Below, piece by piece: positions 18,535-26,687 of a stretch of DNA of 64,000 nucleotides. Under the pieces are notes generated by a model. It was not told the origin of the DNA, searched no databases, and saw only the letters and a list, made by a program, of their open reading frames with translations. Within the stretch, counting starts at the first letter, position 1, and each line of letters begins with the position of its first letter. A program made the position numbers and the translations under genes. This stretch comes from Oxalobacteraceae bacterium CAVE-383. GTDB taxonomy: Bacteria > Pseudomonadota > Gammaproteobacteria > Burkholderiales > Burkholderiaceae_D. The stretch lies in NCBI GenBank assembly GCA_004134995.1, contig REGP01000001.1, forward strand, positions 1,054,001 through 1,118,000, read 5' to 3'.

Positions 18535-18996
18535 CTATTTATTCACGATCTCGCGCTGCATCGGCGCCAGTTTCGCCAGCAGCTTGTTCTGCGCGCGCGA
18601 CGGCACGCCATGCAGCGCCATCGCTTTCTGCAGATCCTCGACCAGCGCATTGAACGCGGCATTATTGATGTCGAAACCCTGATGCACTTCCTTCATCGAA
18701 TCGCCGGTATAGGTGCAGGGACCGCCGCTCAAGACACAGAACTGTTCATTCAAGGTCCGATGGAAGCGCTTCATTTCGGTGTCCTTGAGCGTATCCATGA
18801 CAAGCGGGTCGGCCAGCAGCAATTCCACAAAAGTATCCACGATTTTCGCCACGCCCTGCTGCGAGCCGAGTTGCTCATACAGGGTCCGCGGCGGCGCCGA
18901 AGCACAGGCCGACAAGGCCAATATGCTCAACGTAAAAATTGCCGTGCGCTGCGCGGACATGGCGCGCATCCGGCGCAGGAAAGAAAGAGCGCGCAT
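18535..18996 (-). CDS. Group 1 truncated haemoglobin, predicted lipoprotein
   Basis: The 153-residue protein combines a lipoprotein signal (lipobox LSAC, lipidated Cys31) with a truncated haemoglobin fold: 'LYEQLGSQQGVAKIVDTFVE' (helix A/B), and 'MKEVHQGFDI' with the expected proximal haem ligand H105. Truncated haemoglobins bind O2 or NO, but almost all described ones are cytoplasmic; this one should be anchored on the periplasmic side. The start ATG overlaps the stop of the DUF3034 gene (TGATG), so it is the last gene of a four-gene operon with a cupredoxin and a c-di-GMP enzyme. In-frame ATGs at residues 11 and 13 are possible starts. Confidence 0.85.
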   Translation of the reverse strand: MRALSFLRRMRAMSAQRTAIFTLSILALSACASAPPRTLYEQLGSQQGVAKIVDTFVELLLADPLVMDTLKDTEMKRFHRTLNEQFCVLSGGPCTYTGDSMKEVHQGFDINNAAFNALVEDLQKAMALHGVPSRAQNKLLAKLAPMQREIVNK

Positions 18997-19892
18997 CAGA
19001 ATCCCGCCTGCAATGAAAGATAAGCGCCGTTCTGACGCTTCGGATTGAAAACGGTGATATCGCCGAGCGTCACGTATGCCAAGGTCACCGAAAGGGATTT
19101 GTTCGGGAAAAAAGCGATAAAGGCATCGGCATAATCCTTTTCGTTGTCGGTCGACAGATTATGCGGCTTCATGCGGTATTCCAGGCCGGCCACCCACCAG
19201 CGGTTCAACAGATATGCGGCCGACACTTCCGGCATCGCGCGATAACGATCGTCGAGATCGCCGCCGAAACCCAGCAAGCCCATCTGGTTCGCCTTGGTCA
19301 TGCGCAGCGTCCCATTCAACAGCAGGCTTTGGTCCAGCAGCAGCTTGGTCGCCGAGACATAGTAATCGATGCCGCTTTCACGCCGCGCGCCCAATTGCTG
19401 CGTGCTGGTAATGGCGCCGAGGCCGCGAATGCCGTTGTTGCGCTTGAGCATGGCGCCGGCCGCGATCTGCGGCATGAAGGAATCCTGATCGTAGACCGCA
19501 TCGCCGGCCAGCTTGAGCTTGACGCCGAAAATATCCTGGTCGATGCGCAACTGGTTCAGCGGCGCCAGATAGCCGCGCAATTCCTGTTTATCCAGCGAAA
19601 ACTCGATCCGGTCGGCAATTCCGATGGCCGCGCCATACGAGGCCAGCGAATAATCCTGAGTACGAAGATAGGTGTAATGCGCATTCGCCCCATAACTGTC
19701 GCGCGTGCCGTAGCCGGTGATCAGCGCCCATGGCGTCAATCCGCCGCCGCCGGCGCCTTCGACTTGCGCCACGCCGCCGGTCGCCAGCAGTTTGCCCTGG
19801 TCCGGCGCGGCGCATGCCGTACGCGCCGCGGCCGCCGCAATCAGCGCCAGCGCGCACCAGCCCATCCAACCGCCCCTGACGGTTATTGCCAT
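18996..19892 (-). CDS. DUF3034 family exported protein, probable outer-membrane beta-barrel
   Basis: The 298-residue product has a signal peptide (hydrophobic core about residues 11-27, ending TACAAPDQ). Alternating beta-strand sequences end in an aromatic C-terminal residue (YLSLQAGF), as in outer-membrane barrels. Phrases such as 'GGVAQVEGAGGGGLTPWALI' match the DUF3034 family, for which no function is established to my knowledge. It lies between the GGDEF/EAL gene (70 bp upstream) and the truncated-haemoglobin lipoprotein gene (overlapping stop/start). Co-translation suggests that the barrel and the haemoglobin work together; this is inference. Confidence 0.8.
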   Translation of the reverse strand: MAITVRGGWMGWCALALIAAAAARTACAAPDQGKLLATGGVAQVEGAGGGGLTPWALITGYGTRDSYGANAHYTYLRTQDYSLASYGAAIGIADRIEFSLDKQELRGYLAPLNQLRIDQDIFGVKLKLAGDAVYDQDSFMPQIAAGAMLKRNNGIRGLGAITSTQQLGARRESGIDYYVSATKLLLDQSLLLNGTLRMTKANQMGLLGFGGDLDDRYRAMPEVSAAYLLNRWWVAGLEYRMKPHNLSTDNEKDYADAFIAFFPNKSLSVTLAYVTLGDITVFNPKRQNGAYLSLQAGF

Positions 19893-19962
19893 GCCGCTTC
19901 CCCAATTCGATTATTGATATTGTCTTGCCTGCAGCGTTTGTTTCACTTGCCCGGTTCGTTAT

Positions 19963-22326
19963 TCAGGCAGCCTTGGCCGGCGCCTGCCACGCCTGTATCC
20001 AGGCCGGCAGCGCGTCCACCGGCATCGGTTTTCCCATGAAATAACCTTGCGCCTGGTCGCAGCCCATCTGCGCCAGCAAGTGCCAGATCGCTTCGTTTTC
20101 CACGCCTTCGGCGACCACCCGCAAGCCCATGTTATGGCCAAGATCGATGGTCGACCTGACGATCTTGGCGTCGTCCAGATCGCTCTCCATATTCATCACG
20201 AACGATTTGTCGATCTTCAGTTCATGCACCGGCAGGCGCTTCAAATAAGCCAGCGACGAGTAGCCGGTGCCGAAATCGTCGATCGACAGATCCGCGCCCA
20301 TTTCACACAGGCGCTCGAGCGTGGTTTGCGCCCGCACCGGATCGCCCATGATGGCGCTTTCGGTAATTTCCAGGCAGAAGGATGCGGCGCCGACGCCATG
20401 GCGGCTCAGGATTTCGGCGAATTTGACCGGCAAATCCTGATCCAGCAAATCCCTGGTCGATAAATTCACTGAAATTTTCAATGCGATTCCCTCGGCCAGC
20501 AGGTTCTTGCACAATATCGCGCCCTGCTCCAGCATCCAGCAGGTCAGCAGGCGGATAAAACCGGTGCTTTCGGCGAAGCTGATGAAACTGTCCGGAAAAA
20601 TCAGATTGCGTTCGGGATGCTGCCAGCGCACCAGCGCCTCGATGCCGACCACGCGGCCGGTTGCCAAGTGCAGCTTGGGTTGCGCATAGAGCCGGAATTC
20701 ATCGCGATCCAGTGCGCGGCGCAATTCGCTCAGCAAGGACAGGCTTTCCTGGCTGCTGCGGTCGAACGCGGCGTCGTAGACCAGCACTTCATGGCCCATG
20801 CTCTTGGCGCCGTACATCGCCACTTCCACCCGGCTCATCAGAATATCGGCGTTATCGCCATGCAGCGGAAAGCCGGCCACGCCGATGCCCGCGCCCAGAT
20901 CGACGGTCTGTTCTTCCAATTGGATCGGCAGTTCCATCGACTCGCTGATGCGCTTGGCTTCGCGCCTGGCGCCGGCCAGGTCGATATTGGGCAGCAGTAT
21001 CGCGAACTCGTCGCCGCCGAGGCGCGCCACTTTGTCCGTCTCGCGCCGCAGTTGCTGCTGCAGCCGCTGGCCGACTTCGCGCAACAGCAAATCGCCGAAG
21101 CCATGGCCGAGCACATCGTTGACTTGCTGGAAGCGGTGCAGGTCGAGCATGAGAATGAAGCAGCTGCCGCCGCTGGCCCGCGCTTCCGAAATGGCGGCCT
21201 TGAGCATATCGGCGAATTGCACCCGATTGGGCAGGTCGGTCAGCGGATCCCAATACACCAGCCGCAAAATCTCCGCCTGGCGATTGGAAATGCCGACCCG
21301 CATGCTTTCGAAGGCCCGCGCCAGCTTGCCGATTTCATCTTCCCGCTTGATGCGGATATGCGCGGCATAGTCGCCGTCGCCGAGGCGTTTGGCGATATCC
21401 GTCAACTGGCGCAGCGGGCTGGTGATGCGCTTGACGGTATAAGTGCTGCCGACGATGGCGATCAGTACGCCGATGCCGGTAATGAACAGCAGCACCAATT
21501 GCAATTGCTGATAAGGCGCGATGGCCTCGCTGATGGAACGCTGCAGCACAGCGGCGGCGCTGCCGCCGCCATCGTGCGCCAACAGCACCATGCGTCCGCT
21601 GTAATCGTTATCGCCTACCTGCAGCTGCGGCAGGAATTTGTCGGCCGCCGGCTGTCCGCCCAGTTGCGCGGCCAGCATGCCGGCGCCGTCGGCCGGCATG
21701 GTCGACACGTCGGCTTTCCAATTGCCGCCGTCGCTGCGCACCATGATCGACACATGCAGCGCGGACAGCGCCTTCATGTCCGCCACCAGACCGCTGTCGA
21801 TCGGGAAACCCATCACGACCCAGCCGATGGTAACCGGCGCCTTGACCGGCACCGCCACGATCTGGAACAGATGATGGTTGATCAGCACGGTATCGGCCGC
21901 ATTGCCGCCCGCTTGCGCCTGCTGCACCAGCGCGGCCGCATTGCGCGCCAGATCCGGCACTTCTTCGTGCAGGGTCGAGGCCTTGATCTGGCCGGCGGTA
22001 TCGAGCCACAGCGCCACCGTGGCGCCGATGCGCGCGCCATGATTGCCCAGCACCGATATGATGGTTTCGCTGTCGTCGCTGCCGATGGCGGCGCGGAAGC
22101 CGTAGTCCGATGCCAGCAAGCGCGCGCCCTGCGTCAGTTTCTGCGCATTCTGATCGAGCAAACGCAGGAACACCCGTTCGCCGACCATCAATTCATTGCG
22201 GATTGCCGCGCGCGCATTGTTTTCGATCGCGCTGCGGATCACCACAAAACCGGCCAGTTGCAGCAACAGCAGCAAAACGATGAAAAGCACGACGATGCGG
22301 CTTTCCAGGCTTTTAAAGCTGAACAT
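19963..22326 (-). CDS. Membrane GGDEF/EAL c-di-GMP enzyme with periplasmic sensor and HAMP
   Basis: The 787-residue protein has a transmembrane segment at about residues 10-30, a periplasmic Cache-like sensor of ~230 residues, a second membrane segment (LQLVLLFITGIGVLIAIVG), HAMP, then GGDEF and EAL domains. The cyclase motif GGDEF is at residues 437-441 and is preceded by an intact product-inhibition site RETD. The phosphodiesterase residues appear intact (EAL at 563-565, NLS, ITES, DDFGTG, AEGVEN). It could therefore make or degrade c-di-GMP depending on signal. The ATG is two bases after the stop of the cupredoxin gene; upstream in-frame sequence overlaps that gene and is excluded. Position implies that copper/haem proteins of the same operon supply or respond to its signal. 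Confidence 0.9.
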   Translation of the reverse strand: MFSFKSLESRIVVLFIVLLLLLQLAGFVVIRSAIENNARAAIRNELMVGERVFLRLLDQNAQKLTQGARLLASDYGFRAAIGSDDSETIISVLGNHGARIGATVALWLDTAGQIKASTLHEEVPDLARNAAALVQQAQAGGNAADTVLINHHLFQIVAVPVKAPVTIGWVVMGFPIDSGLVADMKALSALHVSIMVRSDGGNWKADVSTMPADGAGMLAAQLGGQPAADKFLPQLQVGDNDYSGRMVLLAHDGGGSAAAVLQRSISEAIAPYQQLQLVLLFITGIGVLIAIVGSTYTVKRITSPLRQLTDIAKRLGDGDYAAHIRIKREDEIGKLARAFESMRVGISNRQAEILRLVYWDPLTDLPNRVQFADMLKAAISEARASGGSCFILMLDLHRFQQVNDVLGHGFGDLLLREVGQRLQQQLRRETDKVARLGGDEFAILLPNIDLAGARREAKRISESMELPIQLEEQTVDLGAGIGVAGFPLHGDNADILMSRVEVAMYGAKSMGHEVLVYDAAFDRSSQESLSLLSELRRALDRDEFRLYAQPKLHLATGRVVGIEALVRWQHPERNLIFPDSFISFAESTGFIRLLTCWMLEQGAILCKNLLAEGIALKISVNLSTRDLLDQDLPVKFAEILSRHGVGAASFCLEITESAIMGDPVRAQTTLERLCEMGADLSIDDFGTGYSSLAYLKRLPVHELKIDKSFVMNMESDLDDAKIVRSTIDLGHNMGLRVVAEGVENEAIWHLLAQMGCDQAQGYFMGKPMPVDALPAWIQAWQAPAKAA

Positions 22327-22328
22327 CC

Positions 22329-22961
22329 TTATTCCGCCGCGACTTTGGTATTGAGTTTGACCGCAATATCCGCATCGGCAGCCTGCTGGTTCAAGGGCTG
22401 CTCCAGCGCCGCGGCGTTGGGCGGCATGGTGTAATACCAGGTTTTGAGCGTGTATTTCCCGACCGGCAAATCGTCCAGCCGCGCGACGCCGGCGGCATCG
22501 GTCTTGGCGAAATACGGCGTATTGACCACCTGGACATAGGCAATCATCTGATCGTGGATGTTGCAGCCAAGCACCACGGTGCCCGATTTGTCGAACAGCA
22601 CCGGCGGCGCATCGCCCTTGGCGTACAGCTTCAGCTCGAATATCTTGGGCGGAGAAAACGAGTACACCTGATGCCGCACCTTGTCGTGATTCGGGAAGGT
22701 GATCTGGCTGCCGGTCTGCACCACCGTCACCAACGGCTGGAATTGCTGGCCCTGCTGCGCGATTTCGGCGGATTTCAGTATTTTGGGCAAGGTCTGTCCG
22801 GCCGCGGCCTCCGCATACACGACAGCATCCGGCACGGCCTTGCCGGCGGCATCGGTGACTTTCACTTTCAACGAATACGCCATGGAAACCGGCGTCATTG
22901 CCGCCAGCGTCAAGCCGCAAACCATCGCCAAGGCGGCGCGTGCGCCATTAAAGGAAATCAT
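22329..22961 (-). CDS. Exported cupredoxin-like protein ('methylamine utilization protein' type)
   Basis: The 210-residue protein has a signal peptide (core about residues 8-24) and a plastocyanin-like fold. Candidate type-1 copper ligands are H97 (VRHQVYSF), and C133, H136 and M139 (GCNIHDQM), in the canonical C-x2-H-x2-M arrangement. The C-terminal part (AGVARLDDLPVGKYTLKTW) resembles carboxypeptidase-regulatory-like beta modules. Such proteins are often annotated as methylamine utilisation proteins although no methylamine dehydrogenase genes are here. It is the first gene of the four-gene operon and is separated from the c-di-GMP enzyme gene by two bases. A TTG five codons upstream is an alternative start. 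Confidence 0.85.
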   Translation of the reverse strand: MISFNGARAALAMVCGLTLAAMTPVSMAYSLKVKVTDAAGKAVPDAVVYAEAAAGQTLPKILKSAEIAQQGQQFQPLVTVVQTGSQITFPNHDKVRHQVYSFSPPKIFELKLYAKGDAPPVLFDKSGTVVLGCNIHDQMIAYVQVVNTPYFAKTDAAGVARLDDLPVGKYTLKTWYYTMPPNAAALEQPLNQQAADADIAVKLNTKVAAE

Positions 22962-23152
22962 GTGGGTCCCGGTCAAAGTAGGCAGTATTTATGTATTGTG
23001 AAATCGATATTGCGAAAATGGCAATTCGCGGTGGCTATATTAGCCGACAGGGATAGCGCCCGACGCATTTTATCCTTAAATTTTCGGGCTTGTTGCAGGA
23101 CGGCCAAGTGTGTATCGCCGCCAAGGAGTCCGGGCCGCTCGCGGCGCCCGCT

Positions 23153-23764
23153 TCAGCTTTGCTTGTGCGTCAGATAACCCAGCACGGCGGGCAGAATTTC
23201 CGCCTGCAATTTCGAGGCATCGACGCCGTCGGGTAACTCCAGCACGACCGTTTTGACCAGTATTTTCAGAATGCGGGTCACGACAAACGCAGCCAGATCG
23301 ATATCGCCGTTGCTTATTTCGGCGCGGTGACGGCCAAGCAGCACCTTGGCCTCCTCAAAAAATTTCTGACGCGCGTCGCTGCCGAGGATATTGCGGGACG
23401 CAATTTCTTCTTCCAGGACGCGGTTCAGTTCCGGTTCCAGCAAATGCGCCCCGACCAGCGCATTGATCAGCGCCTGCAGATCGCCCGCCAAAGAGCCGTC
23501 CGGCGGCACGTTCGCAGTAATATCGCTGAATATGCCCAGCATCTTCGCCAAATGCCGTTCCTGCAGCGCCGTAATCAATGCATTTTTATTCGGATAGTAG
23601 CGATACAGCGAACCGACGCTGATGCCGGCCAGTTCCGCGACCACATTGGTGTTGGTTTTGGCATAGCCGCGTTCGATCAGCACGCGGGCGGTGGCATCGA
23701 GGATCGTGTCGACCATGGCCTTCGAACGGGCCTGGCGCGGCATTTTTCGGGGTTCCAGCTTCAT
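23153..23764 (-). CDS. TetR/AcrR family transcriptional regulator
   Basis: The 203-residue protein has an N-terminal helix-turn-helix of TetR type (ILDATARVLIERGYAKTNTNVVAELAGISVGSLYRYYPNK, read in parts) and a variable all-helical ligand domain. It is divergent from the three-gene efflux operon with about 130 bp between the starts, so it most likely represses that operon and itself. A pair of long direct repeats in the gap are candidate operators. An alternative start ten codons upstream has no better ribosome binding site; the usual family N-terminus supports the shorter form. Confidence 0.88.
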   Translation of the reverse strand: MKLEPRKMPRQARSKAMVDTILDATARVLIERGYAKTNTNVVAELAGISVGSLYRYYPNKNALITALQERHLAKMLGIFSDITANVPPDGSLAGDLQALINALVGAHLLEPELNRVLEEEIASRNILGSDARQKFFEEAKVLLGRHRAEISNGDIDLAAFVVTRILKILVKTVVLELPDGVDASKLQAEILPAVLGYLTHKQS

Positions 23765-23805
23765 GATGTGCGCAGCATAGCTAAAAAATAACAAAAATTG
23801 GAAGG

Positions 23806-23868
23806 TGAGTTTTTATTCGCTTTCACGAGTATAATCCGAAAACCTTGCGAACCTGAGCTTTTACTCGC
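23806..23868. promoter_or_regulatory. Direct-repeat candidate operators flanking a TATAAT box
   Basis: Two 15-bp direct repeats, TGAGTTTTTATTCGC (23806-23820) and TGAGCTTTTACTCGC (23854-23868), match at 13 of 15 positions. They lie 48 bp apart and flank a perfect TATAAT at 23830-23835. The second repeat ends 27 bp before the efflux-operon start codon. Their position between a TetR gene and its likely target makes them good operator candidates, although TetR sites are more often inverted repeats. Confidence 0.55.
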
Positions 23869-23895
23869 ATCAAGTTTACTATGCCGGAGCCGTAT

Positions 23896-25368
23896 ATGTC
23901 CTTTTTTACCGTACGCCGCAATTCTTCCGCCGCCCTGCTGCCGACCGCGATACTGCTGGCCCTCACCCTGGCCGGCTGCGCCAGCTTCAAGGGCATCGGC
24001 GACGGCAACAAGCCGGCTCAACCCGCCGACTTCGCGACACGGCAGAGCCTTGCCGGCAACGGCGGCAACTGGCCGGGCGTTGACTGGATCGCCCAATTCG
24101 GCGACCCGCAATTAAGCGCGCTGATCGATGAAGCAATGGCCGCCAATCCTACCCTGCAGCAGGCGCAGGCCCGCATCAATGCGGCCAATGCCGCCGCCGA
24201 GGGCCGCGGCGCGGCGCTGCTGCCTTCGGTCGATGCGCAGGCATCCTTCATTCGCAACCGCTTTTCCGAAACGTCGATCTATCCGCCGCCCTATGGCGGC
24301 GGCTGGTACAACATGAAAACGGCGCTGATCGGCTTGAGCTACGAACTGGATCTGTGGGGTAAAAACCAGGCGATGCTGACGCAGGCCGTGTCGCAGCAAA
24401 AAGCCGCGCAGGCCGGCGCCCAGCAAGCCCGCCTGGCGCTGGCCAGTTCGATTGCCGCGGCCTACAACCAGTTGGCCTCCGAATATGCGCTGCAGGATAT
24501 TCTGCAGCGCACCCTCACGCAGCGTAATACCCTGCAAAAAATTACCGCCAACCGCGTGCAAAACGGACTCGACAGCCAGGTCGAGCGCAATCAGTCGGTC
24601 GGCAGCGAAGCCGACGCCCGCGCGCAGCTGGCGGAAAACCAGGGCCAGATCGTACTGACGCGCCAGCAACTCGGCGCTTTGCTGGGCAAGGGGCCGGATC
24701 GCGGCATGCAAATCGAGCGCCCGCGGGTCGAGACATTGGCCACGCCCGCCCTGCCTGACGACGTGCCGCTGAATCTGCTGGGACGCCGTCCGGATATCGT
24801 TGCCGCGCGCTGGGAAGTCGAAGCCGCCGGCAGCGGCATCAAGGCCGCCAAGGCGCGTTTCTATCCCGACATCAATCTCTCGGCCAGCATCGGTTTCGAA
24901 TCGCTGGCCCAGGCCAATCCCTTCACCGCCGCCAGCCACACGATTGCGTTCGGCCCCGCGATCAGCCTGCCGATCTTCGATGCCGGCGCCCTGCGCGCCA
25001 ATCTGAAAGGCCAGGTTGCCGCCTACGATCTGGCCGTCGCCAACTATAACCAGACGCTCAACGAAGCCTATGCCGACGTGGCGCGACAGATTGCCGCGAT
25101 CCATTCGATCGATGCGCAACTGCCGATCCGGCGCGAAGCATTGGCCGCGGCGCAACGCGGCTTCGACCTGGCCCGGGAACGCTATCGCCTCGGCCTGACT
25201 TCGCAACTGGTCACGGTCAGCGCTGAGTCCACCCTGCTCGCCCAGCAGCAGATATTGCTTGGCCTGGAAGTCAATCGGCGCAACCAGCAAATCGGCCTGT
25301 TCAAGGCGCTGGGCGGCGGGTTCGACGCCCAGGGCGCGGGACTCGGCCAGAACGCCGCGCGGCAATAA
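23896..25368 (+). CDS. NodT-family outer-membrane efflux lipoprotein (TolC-like channel)
   Basis: The 490-residue protein has a lipoprotein signal with lipobox LAGC (Cys28) and two OEP repeats with long helices forming the periplasmic tunnel (DEAMAANPTLQQAQARINAA; RRPDIVAARWEVEAA; 'FDAGALRANL'). NodT-type proteins are the outer-membrane exit ducts of tripartite pumps. The ATG was chosen because GGAG lies seven bases before it; an ATG five codons upstream lacks that. It is the first gene of an operon with emrA-like and emrB-like genes. Probable substrates are hydrophobic drugs or phenolic compounds, by family only. Confidence 0.92.
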   Translation: MSFFTVRRNSSAALLPTAILLALTLAGCASFKGIGDGNKPAQPADFATRQSLAGNGGNWPGVDWIAQFGDPQLSALIDEAMAANPTLQQAQARINAANAAAEGRGAALLPSVDAQASFIRNRFSETSIYPPPYGGGWYNMKTALIGLSYELDLWGKNQAMLTQAVSQQKAAQAGAQQARLALASSIAAAYNQLASEYALQDILQRTLTQRNTLQKITANRVQNGLDSQVERNQSVGSEADARAQLAENQGQIVLTRQQLGALLGKGPDRGMQIERPRVETLATPALPDDVPLNLLGRRPDIVAARWEVEAAGSGIKAAKARFYPDINLSASIGFESLAQANPFTAASHTIAFGPAISLPIFDAGALRANLKGQVAAYDLAVANYNQTLNEAYADVARQIAAIHSIDAQLPIRREALAAAQRGFDLARERYRLGLTSQLVTVSAESTLLAQQQILLGLEVNRRNQQIGLFKALGGGFDAQGAGLGQNAARQ

Positions 25369-25429
25369 ACGCCGGCAAACGACCTTATTCAACATCAGCC
25401 AAATCATTGAAATCACTGCGGAGTCATCC

Positions 25430-26674
25430 ATGAGCGCCCCTAATTCAACAGAACAAACCGCCGCCGCCCCGTCCAATGGCAATGGCAACGGCAAGCGCAA
25501 GCGTCAGCTGATCGTGCTGACCCTGCTGATCCTGGCCATCGCCGTGCTGCTGTTTCTGTACTGGTTTTTGCATGCCCGTTTCTTTGAAGAGACCGACGAC
25601 GCCTACGTCGGCGGCAATGTGGTCCAGATTTCGTCGCAGGTCGGCGGCACCGTCACCGCGGTGAAAACCGACGACACGCAAATCGTGCAGGTCGGCCAAT
25701 CGCTGGTGACGCTCGACGCCGCCGATGCGCAAGTGGCGATGGCGCAAGCCGAAGCGGCGCTGGCGCAGGCCGTGCGCCAGACGCGCCAGGTATTCCTGAA
25801 CAACGATAATCTGGAAGCAGCCGTCGTCACCGCGCAAACCAATCTCGAGCGCGCGCAAGAAGACCTGCGGCGCCGCCAGGGCGGCATCGCCGCCGGCGCG
25901 GTTTCGCAGGAAGACCTCACGCATGCACAGGACGTGGCCAAGACCGCGGCGGCCGCATTGAAGCAGGCGCGCACAGCCCTGTCGGCCAACCGGGCGCTGA
26001 CCGACAAGACCAGCGTGACCGAACATCCGAACGTGCAGCAGGCCGCCGCCCAAGTGCGCAATGCCTATCTGAATTTTTCGCGCGTCAATGTGTCGGCGCC
26101 GATCACCGGCTTCGTTTCCAAGCGTTCGGTGCAGGTCGGCCAGCGCATCGCCGCCGGCGCGCCGTTGATGGCGATCGTGCCGCTGGAGCAGATCTGGATC
26201 GACGCCAACTTCAAGGAAAGCCAGTTGAAGCACATTCACATCGGGCAGGCGGTCGAGGTGATTGCCGACGCCTACGGTTCGGACGTGACCTATCACGGCG
26301 TGGTGCAGGGATTCTCGGCCGGCACCGGCAGCGCGTTCTCGCTGTTGCCGGCGCAGAATGCCACCGGCAACTGGATCAAGGTGGTGCAGCGCGTCCCGGT
26401 GCGGGTTGCGCTCGACCCCAAGGAAGTCCAGGCGCATCCGCTGCGGATCGGCCTTTCCACCACCGCCACCGTCGATCTACGCAGCGAAAGCCAGGTCAAG
26501 CCGGTGGTCATCAATTACCAGACCGATATCTATAAGGACCTGAACGCCCAGGCCGACGCCGTCGTGCGCAGGATCATCAGCCAGAATGCCGGCTCGGCTG
26601 CCGGCGGCGGCGATAATCCCGACAATGCCAGCATGAAGCAAGAGCGCCGTCCCGCCGCCGCGCCGCGCACCTGA
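25430..26674 (+). CDS. emrA: EmrA-like periplasmic adaptor (membrane fusion protein)
   Basis: The 414-residue protein has a charged N-terminus and one membrane anchor (LIVLTLLILAIAVLLFLYWF). A lipoyl/biotinyl-like segment (ETDDAYVGGNVVQISSQVGG), a coiled-coil hairpin rich in Ala/Gln, and a beta-barrel domain (VSAPITGFVSKRSVQVGQ) follow. It would link the inner-membrane EmrB-type transporter to the NodT channel. GGAG eight bases before the ATG fixes the start; the longer open frame upstream overlaps the channel gene. The C-terminal tail after about residue 370 is low complexity. Confidence 0.92.
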   Translation: MSAPNSTEQTAAAPSNGNGNGKRKRQLIVLTLLILAIAVLLFLYWFLHARFFEETDDAYVGGNVVQISSQVGGTVTAVKTDDTQIVQVGQSLVTLDAADAQVAMAQAEAALAQAVRQTRQVFLNNDNLEAAVVTAQTNLERAQEDLRRRQGGIAAGAVSQEDLTHAQDVAKTAAAALKQARTALSANRALTDKTSVTEHPNVQQAAAQVRNAYLNFSRVNVSAPITGFVSKRSVQVGQRIAAGAPLMAIVPLEQIWIDANFKESQLKHIHIGQAVEVIADAYGSDVTYHGVVQGFSAGTGSAFSLLPAQNATGNWIKVVQRVPVRVALDPKEVQAHPLRIGLSTTATVDLRSESQVKPVVINYQTDIYKDLNAQADAVVRRIISQNAGSAAGGGDNPDNASMKQERRPAAAPRT

Positions 26675-26687
26675 ACCGGAACTTTCC

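Noticed and set aside
20617..22434. Rightward 605-codon open frame
   Set aside because: Antisense of the GGDEF/EAL gene; translation is His/Gln/Arg-rich without domains.
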